From assembly GCA_964494005.1 (NCBI GenBank), contig CAZBQE010000022.1, forward strand, positions 1 to 14,197: 14,197 bases of DNA, in the 5' to 3' direction. The stretch is from CAJBLF01 sp964494005. Its GTDB lineage: Bacteria > Patescibacteriota > Gracilibacteria > Absconditabacterales > Absconditicoccaceae. Made by a program: the position numbers and the translations under genes. The notes beneath the pieces were generated by a model, which was not told where the DNA came from, searched no databases, and saw only the letters and a list, made by a program, of their open reading frames with translations. Positions within the stretch are counted from its first letter, which is position 1, and every line of letters begins with the position of its first letter. Positions 1-8,259 of this stretch are shown in pieces.

Positions 1-1672
1 CGAATCTATGTGCTTCGTCTCTAGCTTTTAGTAATATTTTGTCTGCTTGGTCGTACTGAATTGCTGTTTCGTGGATGGTGAGGTTTTTGTTCAATGTATA
101 AATAGTCTCAGAGATTTTTTTGTCTTCAACAAATCCCCCCTTTTGTTTCCCCCCTTTCTCAAGGGGGCCTTTAGTTGTTTTTCAGATAGAAGATTTTTTT
201 CTTGCTTCTCATTTTCCCAAAGAAATAATATCAATCTGGCTGACTATTTTTTTCCATTTTGGATCTTTGCTTAACTTTTTTACTACGTTTAGTTGCCCTT
301 TCCCACCATCTAAAATCAAAAGATCTGGCAGTTCTCACCCATTTTGTATTCTACGTTCTAAGAGTTTTTGTAAAGCCTCATAATCGTCAGATTGTTTGCT
401 ATGGATTTTGTATTTGCGGTATCATTTTTTATAGGGGAGTCCTCATACAAAACAGGACAATCACCCGCTAGTTCGTCATCCACTGAGATGTGAAATATCA
501 ATGCATTCGATGTTATATGGTATTTTTTTGAGGGTATATCTGTCTTTTAGTGTAGCAAACATGTCGTTAATCATAGTACTTTCTTCTTGAATTGACTGAG
601 AAATAATGTAGGAATCGAGAAAATTTTCGGCGAGGTTGAGAAGTGGTTTTAGTTGTTTTTCAAATCCCCCCTTTTGTTTCCCCCCTTTCTCAAGGGGGCC
701 TTTAGTGAAATTAGTGATTATTGTTTCATTGTTGTTTTTTTGGAGTAATCATTCGCCGAAGGTTCTTTGTATTGCTAGTTTGAGACTATCTTCTTCTATG
801 TCGTTTATTTGTTGTTTGCTGGTAATGACGTCCATTAATTTTCCTTTGATGAATACGAGCACTGTATAAATATGTTGTGTTCCGATGGTTTTGATTAGTG
901 CGAGATATCCATTTGTCTTTTTTTCTAAAACCACATCTTGTTTTTCGATAAAACCTTGGATTGAATGATAAATATCTCTCATTTGTGCCGCTCGTTCGTA
1001 GTTTTCATGAATAACCGCTGTTTCAATTTGTTCGTGGATTTCTCGTTCGATAGGTTTGGTGTTTCATTTGAAAAAGTTTACTACATTAGCTACTATGTTT
1101 TTGTAGTCTGATACAAACCCACCTTCGTTTCCTCCCTTGTCAGGGAGGTCCTTAGCGAGTTTGCATCGGCCACGACAAAGTCAAAAATAGTAGTCAGAAC
1201 ATAGTTTTCCTTGTTTAAATTGTGTTGTTTTGCAGCCCCTAAATTTGAGTACTTGTCTCAGATACTGGAGAAGTTTTTTTAGTTGAATTGTGTTGTTTTT
1301 TGGCCCAATATAGAGAGCTCCGTCATTGATTTTTTTTCTCGTCAAGAAAATTTGTGGAAAGGATTCTTTCGTGATTTTGATATAGACGTAACTGTTGTCA
1401 GCTTTTAATAAATTGTTATATTCTGGTTGATGTTGTTTGATTAGGTTATCTTCTAAATAGAGTGCTTCGCTTTCGTTTTTGACAATAAGAAAATCTACTT
1501 TTTTTGCTTTGATAAGCATTTCTTGTTTTCGAACCGAATTGATTGCGAAATACTGTCAGAGTCTTTTTTGGAGATTTTTAGCTTTTCCAACATATAAAAT
1601 ACTTCATTTCCTGTCTTTGAACAGATAGACTCATGGATTGTTTGGTATTTTGCTGATATCTGTTGTAAACAA
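1..1672 (-). CDS. uvrC: UvrABC system protein C (excinuclease subunit), 3' end outside window
   Basis: UvrC makes the two incisions around DNA lesions that UvrA/UvrB have marked. Reading TGA as Gly gives one frame of 557 visible residues. An N-terminal GIY-YIG nuclease domain carries PGVYLF and ILYVGKAKNL, followed by a Cys-rich segment (KLCSDYYFGLCRGRC), a UVR motif at about residues 205-240 (HENYERAAQMRD) that contacts UvrB, and the RNase H-like nuclease with D392 in DISH, D455 in LDGGKGQ and H555 in RDEAHRF. These match the known catalytic Asp/Asp/His. The C-terminal HhH region lies beyond the window. Many glycines are TGA, including PGVY, FGLC and SHLSGG. Three in-frame repeat insertions fall between conserved blocks (residues 173-186, 323-337, 500-514), so the protein should be longer than usual. 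No ATG lies between the in-frame stop at 1699-1697 and the conserved core; TTG at 1672 is the best start, but this is uncertain. Confidence 0.95.
131..175 (-). repeat. In-frame hairpin repeat in uvrC, copy A
   Basis: A 45-bp unit identical to the one at 662-706. On the coding strand it reads as 15 residues, TKGPLEKGGKQKGGF, between UvrC SSIGKT and EDKKIS, in a loop after the LDGGKGQ block. It forms a 7-bp stem (CCCCCTT / AAGGGGG) with a TCTC loop. Its long C/G runs stand out from the AT-rich surroundings. Its length is a multiple of three, so the frame is kept. Confidence 0.9.
662..706 (-). repeat. In-frame hairpin repeat in uvrC, copy B
   Basis: The sequence is identical over 45 bp to copy A, about 530 bp away in the same gene. 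It encodes the same 15 residues, here between ETIITNF and EKQLKPLL, a stretch joining the UVR region to the RNase H-like domain. Identity at the DNA level in a gene that is otherwise not internally repeated points to recent insertion or gene conversion rather than ancestral protein sequence. Confidence 0.9.
1115..1156 (-). repeat. In-frame hairpin repeat in uvrC, diverged copy C
   Basis: A 42-bp diverged relative of copies A and B, encoding AKDLPDKGGNEGGF directly after the Cys-rich motif GLCRGRCK. The hairpin is kept although the bases differ: the stem is CCTCCCT / AGGGAGG with a TGTC loop, against C/G-only pairs in the other copies, so the changes are paired on both arms. It is one codon shorter and still in frame. 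Confidence 0.75.
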
Positions 1673-1780
1673 TGTAAATAATTCAGAATTTAAAATTTAG
1701 AATTTAGAATTTGAAATTATGTTCTATTAGAAAGGTATAGTATGTCTTGGAAATTGCAAGATATTCTTATTTTTCCAAAC

Positions 1781-1808
1781 AAAAAAAATCCTCCACATTA
1801 GCGAAGGA
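1781..1808 (-). terminator. Intrinsic terminator after the sigma-4/winged-helix gene
   Basis: On the minus strand a 6-bp stem TCCTTC / GGAGGA (one G-T pair) with an 8-nt loop is followed by eight T. It starts 22 bp after the stop codon of the upstream gene and separates that gene from uvrC. Confidence 0.75.
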
Positions 1809-1829
1809 CTTTTACATTTAGAAATATGC

Positions 1830-2933
1830 TTATTTTTTCTTAGATTGTTTTACTAATTCATATACTCCTTTTTCTACTCTTTTGAATAAATCTTTGTATT
1901 TTTGAAGATTGAGCATAACGGTATTTGGACTTACCATTTTTTCTTTGAGCATTTCTTTACAAAGTTCTTTGACATTCATAGCTCTATCGTTTCTTTCAAA
2001 GATTCTTACAAGAATTTCTTTGACCATACCACCTTCGTATCATCGTTCTTTGAGTCCGTAGATTCCAAGTCCAAGATTAACGAAGAGATCATTATTTTTT
2101 ACTAATTCATTGTGTACAGTGTTTATTTTTACATTTTTTTGTGGGAATCGTTCCATGATTTTGGATGGAAGTTCCTGGTAATGTATAGGTTTGTTTATTC
2201 TTCTCATAGTGTAAAGAATCTTTAATTTGATTGTTTTTGGATTTACATCAGCAAAGGTAGGTAATCCAATTTTTCCATCAAATACATTGATTTCTCTAAT
2301 AGATTCGAAGAAATTCACATAAAAAAGATCGTTTTTAATATAATGTACTTCTTTGTAGTCTTTTGCGAAGTTTTCTTTTAATCGTCCTATGAATTCATAC
2401 AAATCTTGGCTTTTGTTTCTTTTTTCAAAGTATGCGCTAATAGTTAATACCATCTTGGTTAATAAATCTTCGTACAATGGTTCGAGATAGAATGCTTTGT
2501 TCAAATATTTATTTCTCTTGAGATAGGTTACATCAAAATCAGAAACCAATATTAATTTGAGTTCTTGTTTGCTGAATTTAAAAATATTCTTGTTTATTAG
2601 TTTTGAAATTAAGATATCTTCTAAAAGCAAACCTCCATGAACATCAAGTACTTTTTTGGCTTCTTGAAGTACATCCATATATGTATCATTTCCTACAATC
2701 AATCTTCTGAATCTCATGAGTGCTTGTGTTTCAATCTGTCTGATTCTTTCTCTTGTCAAGGAATATTCTTTTCCGATTCTTTGAAGCGGTGTTTCTTTGG
2801 ATCCATCAAGACCGAATTTTTTCATAAGTACCAATCTTTCTTTTGGCTTACAATATATCAAAATGTCTTTCAAATTAGTTTTTTCAATATCTACTTTGAG
2901 TTTTTTGTCGTCCATTTTTACGTTGAAGTTCAT
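1830..2933 (-). CDS. Sigma-70 region-4-like DNA-binding protein with two C-terminal winged-helix (HARE-HTH-like) domains
   Basis: The protein has 367 residues once the TGA at 2039-2037 is read as Gly298. Residues about 20-78 resemble sigma-70 region 4: a KERLVLMKKFGL helix, then the helix-turn-helix RIGKEYSLTRERIRQIETQA, the part of sigma that contacts the -35 element. There is no region 2, so it is not a complete sigma factor. Residues about 100-230 are a helical part I do not recognise. Two similar winged-helix units follow, at about 233-294 (KPIHYQELPSKIMERF, ending LGLGIYGL) and 300-361 (RAMNVKELCKEMLKEK, ending VEKGVYEL). Both fit the HARE-HTH fold also found in RNA polymerase delta. The role is inferred: a DNA-binding transcription factor that may act with RNA polymerase. 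It sits alone between its own terminator and ychF. The start at 2933 has no visible Shine-Dalgarno site. Confidence 0.8.
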
Positions 2934-3082
2934 TTGGGGAGTTGTGTTAGTTAGATAAATACGTCTGATATAGTAAAAACTATTTTTTGGTATTTTTGCT
3001 TGCTAAGTGATAAGGAATTGCTTCTTAATGTCAAGAGATTATTATAGTAAAAATCTTTATCTTTTGTGCTAGTAAAGCCCTT

Positions 3083-4189
3083 CTATACGTTAAATTTGAA
3101 AACAATACAGTCGCCATCTTGTACAAGATATTCTTTTCCTTCCATTTTTACTAATCATTTTTCTTTGGCTTTGTTCCAGGAACCATTTTTTACTATATCT
3201 TCATATTTTACTACTTCTGCTTTGATAAAACCTTTTTCGAAGTCAGTATGAATAGCTCCTGCTGCTTGTGGAGCAGTTGAATCTATAGGGATAGATCGAC
3301 ATTTTGTCTCTTTTTCTCCGGTTGTGAAATAATACATCAATCCTACAGTTTTGTAACTTAGTGCAATCAAATCATTTAATGTAGGAATGTGTGTTATTTT
3401 GTCCATACTTACCAATTCTCTGATGAATTCATCTTTTTCTTCATCACTCATGTCCATCATCTCGGATTCTAATTTTGCACAGACAATTATTACGGGACTT
3501 TGTAATTTTATCATAAATTCTTCGGCTATTTTGTGAGCGTTTGGAATATCATCCTGTCCTATATTTATCGCATAGATGATTGGTTTCGTTGTCAAGAAAT
3601 TATACGATTTGAGGAGTTTTTCGTCATCTTTGTTCAGTTTGGATTGTATATCATGGGCGATTTTTCCTTGTACGAGCGCATTTTGGATTTCCATCAAAAT
3701 CTCAGCGGCTCTAAGGTCGTCTTTGTTTCCTGTTACTTTTGCTCTTTTGGCAAGATTCGGGAGATTTCTTTCGATGATTTCTAGATCAGCAAAAATTAGT
3801 TCGGTGTTTATAATTTCTACATCTCTCATAGGATCCACTTCTCATTCTACATGAACCACATCACTGTCTTTGAAATATCTGAGCACTTGTACGATAGCGT
3901 CAACTTCTCTGATATGCGACAAGAATTTATTTCCTAAACCTTCTCCTTTGCTGGCCCCTTTCACGAGACCTGCAATATCGACGAATTCTATATGGGAATA
4001 TACTTTCTTCTGAGACTGTGACATTTCAGAGAGCACATCGACCCTGGGATCTTTCACATCGACGATTCCTATATTTGGATTGATCGTGCAGAACGGAAAA
4101 TTTTCTGCAGGAGCAGAGTAGGATTTGGTGAGTGCGTTGAATAGTGTTGATTTTCCGACATTCGGCAATCAGACGATTCAGATTTTCAT
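3083..4189 (-). CDS. ychF: Ribosome-associated ATPase YchF (OLA1 family)
   Basis: YchF is a P-loop NTPase of the Obg group that binds ribosomes and prefers ATP. The 368 residues compare with 363 in E. coli. The sequence opens MKIGIVGLPNVGKSTLFNAL with G4 and G7 both TGA; the Walker A motif is GLPNVGKS. DIAGLVKGASKGEGLGNKFL is the switch/G3 region, and VHVEGEVDPM again uses TGA for a conserved Gly. The C-terminal TGS domain carries STAPQAAGAIHTDFEKGFIKAE and ends in DGDCIVFKFNV before a TAG stop. The position normally occupied by the NxxE specificity motif reads NIGQ (in YAINIGQDD). The start ATG at 4189 is fixed because the P-loop begins seven residues later. Confidence is very high. Confidence 0.97.
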
Positions 4190-4250
4190 AAAAAACAGTG
4201 AAACGATAAAACGATTAAATGATTATGGAAATGATGTTGAATTACAAATT
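4190..4250. repeat. Short degenerate ACGAT-type repeats beside the assembly gap
   Basis: Upstream of the ychF start, near-repeats of about 8 bp occur (AAACGATA, AAACGATT, AAATGATT) and run towards the N block. Repetitive sequence may be why the assembly broke here. No promoter or ribosome binding site for ychF is evident in the visible 61 bp. Confidence 0.4.
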
Positions 4251-4350
4251 NNNNNNNNNNNNNNNNNNNNNNNNNNNNNNNNNNNNNNNNNNNNNNNNNN
4301 NNNNNNNNNNNNNNNNNNNNNNNNNNNNNNNNNNNNNNNNNNNNNNNNNN
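4251..4350. other. Scaffold gap of exactly 100 N
   Basis: A run of 100 N, the usual placeholder for unknown length. It separates the ychF leader from the 3' end of the gene downstream of rlmE. The flanks do not share an obvious identical end, unlike the gap at 6495, so real sequence is probably missing, including that gene's stop codon. Confidence 0.95.
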
Positions 4351-4880
4351 TACAAATATTTATCTTCGAGAAGGCATTTTACTTTTCAGCGGACAAAAGT
4401 TTCTGATGTTCATTTTAATTTTGCTGTAGCTATGGTAAATGGTCATATTTTTTCTATTTTTATATGATCCCATATCATATATGCATCTTCTCCTGCTCTT
4501 ATTTTTTTTGTAAAATCTCTTTTATCTCATTTATATACTACATTCATTCTATTTTCTAAAAAATCTTTGAAGGTAAAGGGAATTTTATCAGGATTGTTTT
4601 TGATATATACTCCAAATACTATATAAGCTGCATGCATTATTGCATCTCCCATCTGTGAAACCGAAGTGTGATCAGGAATCGCTCTTGCTTTTTTGTATTC
4701 AGGGAATCTACATTTCACTTTGTATACTTCGTTTGAAATCACTTCAATATCTTTTACGAATACTTCATTTTCGTATAGCGTTCACAGAATTTCAAAAATT
4801 TCTGGAGTCATTTCTATAGTAGATCAAATTGTTGAATTAACGTTGTTTAATCGTTCGCCTAAGTTTTTTGATTTGTTCAT
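4351..4880 (-). CDS. Unknown protein, 3' end lost in gap (possibly hot-dog-fold-like)
   Basis: 176 residues are visible from ATG at 4880 to the gap, with several TGA codons read as Gly (for example NSTIGSTIEM, VYKGDKRDF, KIGPFTI). The start lies 2 bp after the rlmE stop (TAACAATG), so the two are almost certainly co-transcribed. I do not recognise the family with confidence. The central part IPDHTSVSQMGDAIMHAAYI, with alternating strand-like segments before (VYKVKCRFPEY) and after (FTIATAKLKG), is reminiscent of hot-dog-fold thioesterases or dehydratases. This is a shape impression and not a motif match. No signal peptide or membrane segment is seen. Confidence 0.75.
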
Positions 4881-4882
4881 TG

Positions 4883-5488
4883 TTAGATTTTTACGATATA
4901 AATTTCCTTACTTTCTTTTCTTGTGGAGTGTGGTTTGAGGGTTTTGATGTTTTTCCCTCAAAATTCCGTTTTCATTTCTTTGATGAATTCTTCGAATCCT
5001 GGCCCCATAAAGAGTTTGATGACGAATTTGCCGTCTGGCTTCAAAATATCTTTGAGTATCCATTTCATACTATTGATGAGTTCGAATAATCTGATAGCGT
5101 CGATATCTTTCATTCCTATTGTATTCGGTGCCATGTCGGATTGGATGAGATCGACCTTTTCTATGCTATTTTCTTTTAGAATTGCTTTAATTTTTTTTTG
5201 GTCTGTTATGTCGGCGACGTAAGTTTTTACTCCTGGAAGATTGAGATTAACGTCCTTGAGGTCAAATCCTATGATGGTAAAATCAGAATTTTTATTTTTT
5301 TTCATCTGGTTTGCAGCATATTGCATTCGGCTTCCTGGTGCACATCCTATATCGAGAATTTTTTTTGTTCTTTTATCGAAAAGATGAAATTTCTGTTGGA
5401 TTTCATCCAACTTAAATGCACTTCTTGCCTTGTATCATTCTTTCTTTGCTTGTTTGAAATAATGATCCTGGAATTTGAATTTAAACAT
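4883..5488 (-). CDS. rlmE: 23S rRNA (uridine-2'-O)-methyltransferase, RlmE/FtsJ family
   Basis: RlmE methylates the 2'-O of a uridine in the A-loop of 23S rRNA using SAM. The 201 residues compare with 209 in E. coli. From ATG 5488 the sequence reads HYFKQAKKEGYKARSAFKLDEIQQ (Gly18 is TGA), then the SAM-binding loop ILDIGCAPGSRMQY, the VDLIQSDMAPN motif, and GKFVIKLFMGPGFEEF. The end, KPHSTRKESKEIYIVKI, matches the family C-terminus. The catalytic tetrad maps to K26, D118, K158 and E195. The ATG start is supported by alignment of the first 25 residues. Its start overlaps an AT-rich repeat (GAATTTGAATTT-like) that also fills the short spacer upstream. Confidence 0.95.
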
Positions 5489-5530
5489 AATTTTGAAATT
5501 TGAATGCTAAATATTGGATTTATTTATTCG

Positions 5531-6076
5531 CTAATTTGGCATAGGTCATTCGTTGTTTACAAGTATTTTTATTATTGTTGTTCAGAGTTTTTCAGTTCGT
5601 TCTATAAGTGATGTTGGTGCGTAGAGTGGTTTTGTCCGTTTTTGTGCTTTTCCTACTCTAGCCATTTTGATATATTTGATTATTTCATCGAAGGATCGGA
5701 AATATATTCCTTGGGTTTCTTCTATTATTTTTTGTACTCGCATACTTGGAGATATGATTCCTATATCTTTGAGTAACTGTTTTTGTCTTCTTTCGATTTC
5801 TTCTTTGATCTCATTCTGTTGTTTCATTACTATCAAAAAAAGTTCTTTTTTTTCTTTTTGTATGATGTGTTGATATTTTTTATAATATTTTTTAAATTTT
5901 TTTGTGTTAGTGGAGATTTCATTGATAATAGGAGATTTTTCTCCTAGAGTATACGTAATATCTTCCATGATAGCCATCTGGATATTGTTGAGTTTTTGAT
6001 ATATTGTCTCATGATATAGACTCAATTGTTTATTTCCTAAGGATTTGATATTGTTCATGCTGTTATATACAAACAA
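5531..6076 (-). CDS. Unknown coiled-coil protein
   Basis: 181 residues with TGA as Gly165 and Gly176 and a TAG stop. It is highly charged and helical, with long Lys/Glu/Gln-rich stretches (KKFKKYYKKYQHIIQKEKKE, NEIKEEIERRQKQLLKD) likely to form a coiled coil at about residues 55-105. There is no signal peptide or membrane segment. The C-terminal part (SFDEIIKYIKMARVGKAQKR) is basic. I do not recognise a family. An alternative start is ATG at 6058, six residues in. It lies between the YgjP-type gene (38 bp) and rlmE (42 bp) on the same strand, so it is probably part of one transcription unit. Confidence 0.75.
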
Positions 6077-6114
6077 AACAATAAAAATTTAGCTATTTTA
6101 TACAAGAAAACAAA

Positions 6115-6920
6115 TTATTTTATCACAAATTTTTTCAGCTCTTTTTTTGTTTGTTTGTAGTCTGGACAAAATTTTTCTACGAGTGCTCGAAATTTTTTGC
6201 TATGATTTTTGATTTTCATATGGCAGGCTTCATGGATGATGACGTACTTGATGTATTTGGTTGGGAGGTGAACGAGATCGAGGTTCAGAGAAATTTTTTG
6301 GTCATGTGTACAGGATCCTCGTTTGGAACTTGTTTTTCTGAAACTAAGTTTTGTGTAAGGTATTCCTATTTTTTTGCTATATATATCTAGGATTGGTGTA
6401 GCATAATCTGCTAAAATTTCTTTTAATAATTTGGAATTTCCCTCCTTCGAGGACAAGCCCTCTTTCGAGGACAAGCCCTCCTTCGAGGACAAGGNNNNNN
6501 NNNNNNNNNNNNNNNNNNNNNNNNNNNNNNNNNNNNNNNNNNNNNNNNNNNNNNNNNNNNNNNNNNNNNNNNNNNNNNNNNNNNNNNNNNNNNNCCCTCC
6601 TTCGAGGACAAGCCCTCTTTCGAGGACAAGCCCTCCTTCGAGGACAAGGAAATTTGGAATTTGAAATTTGAAAAATATTTTGGATATTGCTTTTTGATAT
6701 CTTCTAAGGGGACTTGTTCTCCCAAAAGCAGTATGGAGTCTTTTTGTATTGGTGTGATGTGCGTTCTTTTGTTATAACGTTTTAGTAGCTGTTCGCCTTT
6801 TTGTATCATGATTGTTTCGAGTTCGCTTCATTTTTTGTGTAGCGGAATAGTGATAAGTAAGTCACCGTTCTTATCTATTCTAGCATATGCGTTTTTTATA
6901 TGTTTGTATTCTATCTTCAT
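6115..6920 (-). CDS. YgjP-type (DUF45) metal-dependent hydrolase, interrupted by an N gap
   Basis: Two frames on either side of the 100-N run become one frame of 216 residues if the gap and one of two identical 55-bp flanks are removed. The C-terminal half carries the family signature: a variant of the RWGSC element (SSKRGSC), then VIIHEACHMKIKNHSKKF, where H178, E179, H182 and H188 would bind and activate zinc. It ends FCPDYKQTKKELKKF. The N-terminal half (IEYKHIKNAYARIDKNGDLLITIP) is the beta-rich start of the family. Gly31 is TGA. The E. coli relative YgjP has been linked to UTP hydrolysis, and others are annotated as SprT-like proteases; the substrate here is unknown. A tandem LSSKEG repeat sits between the two halves. 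Start ATG at 6920. Confidence 0.88.
6440..6649 (-). repeat. 18-bp (six-codon) tandem repeat flanking an N gap inside the YgjP-type gene
   Basis: Three 18-bp units (18, 18 and 19 bp counting the last base) lie on each side of the gap, at 6440-6494 and 6595-6649. In frame they encode LSSKEG three times. The middle unit differs by one silent base (AAG/AAA for Lys). The two 55-bp blocks are identical base for base, so a single three-unit array is the simplest true structure. Confidence 0.9.
6495..6594. other. Scaffold gap of 100 N, probably spurious
   Basis: Exactly 100 N between two identical 55-bp sequences. Collapsing the gap and one copy removes 155 bp and joins the upstream and downstream coding parts in the same frame, which is what an unmerged contig overlap of length 55 would look like. 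Confidence 0.9.
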
Positions 6921-7024
6921 ATTTCACGACAAAAATTAACAAAAACGAATCAAAACTCCTTGTAAGCTATTCGCGAAAAACATTGATTGTATGAACTATA
7001 TAGTTTGTTGAGAGGAAGGCAATG
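6921..7024. other. Leader region of the YgjP-type gene
   Basis: No gene is visible. It contains the 12-bp palindrome AACTATATAGTT and a TATTCGCGAAAAA 13-mer (6968-6980) that recurs at 13223-13235. I see no convincing -35/-10 pair for the minus-strand gene. Confidence 0.4.
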
Positions 7025-7052
7025 AAAAAAGCGGACTGATATACAGACCGCT
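7025..7052 (-). terminator. Intrinsic terminator after the 42-residue gene
   Basis: On the minus strand AGCGG/CCGCT plus CTG/CAG form a stem with one T-T mismatch and a TATAT loop, followed by a T run. It starts 5 bp after the stop of the small gene, which supports that gene being real. Confidence 0.85.
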
Positions 7053-7057
7053 CATTT

Positions 7058-7186
7058 TTATTTTTTAATAACTTTCATTTTTTTTCCAAGTCCCTTTTGG
7101 AGTGTTTCTTTGATAGCCTCTTGTACTTCTTTTGGAGTGGCTATAATTTTTCTTTTTTTTATCGGGACTTTTTTTTTCTTTGTCAT
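7058..7186 (-). CDS. Small Lys-rich basic protein (42 residues)
   Basis: ATG at 7186 to TAA at 7060-7058. The sequence begins MTKKKKVPIKKRKIIATP, continues KEVQEAIKETLQKGLGKK and ends VIKK, so it is very basic with a short amphipathic helix in the middle. There is no in-frame TGA. It is followed at once by a strong terminator and lies 65 bp after the stop of the next upstream gene. The composition suggests nucleic-acid binding, but poly-A/T codons alone would give the same impression. No family recognised. Confidence 0.6.
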   Translation of the reverse strand: MTKKKKVPIKKRKIIATPKEVQEAIKETLQKGLGKKMKVIKK

Positions 7187-7251
7187 TTTTTATTTTTAAG
7201 TAAATACTTTTTATGCTTATATTTATTTTGTTTATAAAGTCAATATAGATT

Positions 7252-8229
7252 TTAATTTAATGATATATTTTTAGTTAATGCTTGTAGGATATCTTCTTTT
7301 ATTTTTATACTTTTTTCTCAGAGATTATTTCGGATTTCTAATATTTCTTGTGAATTTATTTTTCATTTTTCTTTTATTTTTTGCATATATCCTCTGAGGT
7401 ACTTGCATAAAAACTCTTTGTCATTTATTACTATTACTGTTCTTGGGATTTTTTCATTCAATTCTTTTTCTATGGAACGGAAATTTCGACATCATGTCTC
7501 TTTAGGATATTGTTTCTCTTCTATTACACTAGAATCATTTGAGGTTGTCAAATCTATTGCTTCGTATGATTTTTGATTGTTTTTGTAATGTATCTCTAGT
7601 ATGAAATCTGTCTTGGATAATACATCATCGTATTCGTTTGTTTTGATTACTTTGATATCTTGAACATTTTTTTTCCCTTTCATGTCTTTTAATATTTCTT
7701 CAAAAATATTTCTTACAGCAAATTCTAAAATCTGATTTAATGCTACATCTCTGGTGTCGAAAGTCTTTACAATATTTGTATATTTTTCTTCGAATTGTTT
7801 TGGGTTTTTTGTTTTAGGATCTCTTTTGTATGAGTTTTCCTTTTTTTGTTCTAAAAATCGTTTTCTTATATTTTCTATTTTTTTCATTTCTTCAGGATTG
7901 TTTTTTTTGTCATCTATTCGATAACAAGGTCTTGATAGTAATTGTGGTGATTTTTCTTTGTATGTTTCCAAATAACTATTCCATAAAATATTATCTTTTT
8001 TATCAAGATCTTTCATTTGATATTCTTCGGTTATTTCGTTCTTGCATTTCTGATCAGATAATAGCGAATTTAGATACATATCCATCTCTTTTTGTTTGAG
8101 TCGATTTTTTCCTACTAAATCTTTTCTCAAAAAGTTAAGATGTTTTCTCATCTCTCTCGTCGCTTCATCTATATTCTTTTCTGCTTGTTTGTGTTCTGGT
8201 GATATATAGTCACTATAGTTTTTTGCCAT
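7252..8229 (-). CDS. Unknown Lys/Glu-rich protein
   Basis: 325 residues when three TGA codons (after KET at residue 246, and in the C-terminal KEKGKIN and NNLGEKS) are read as Gly; the stop is TAA at 7254-7252. The first 150 residues are highly charged and helical (PEHKQAEKNIDEATREMRKH). Residues about 205-230 (KTDFILEIHYKN, then YEAIDLTTS) look like two beta strands with acidic residues D208, E212 and D226. This resembles the core of PD-(D/E)xK nucleases, but the Lys is not in the expected place, so the resemblance is weak. No signal peptide. A strong promoter lies just upstream. The cellular role is unknown. Confidence 0.8.
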
Positions 8230-8259
8230 GATATATATATTTTATAATAAATACATCTA

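Noticed and set aside
47..471. Plus-strand ORFs opposite uvrC
   Set aside because: They are rich in Phe/Ser/Pro as expected for the antisense of a Lys/Glu/Gly-rich gene and of the C-run repeat, and they overlap a clearly conserved minus-strand frame.
3007..3046. Promoter before the sigma-4/winged-helix gene
   Set aside because: TTGACA (3034-3029) and TATAAT (3046-3041) are both present on the minus strand but in the wrong order; the only -10 at correct spacing is TATCAC, a poor match.
6440..6649. CRISPR array
   Set aside because: The 18-bp units are directly adjacent without spacers and are translated in frame.
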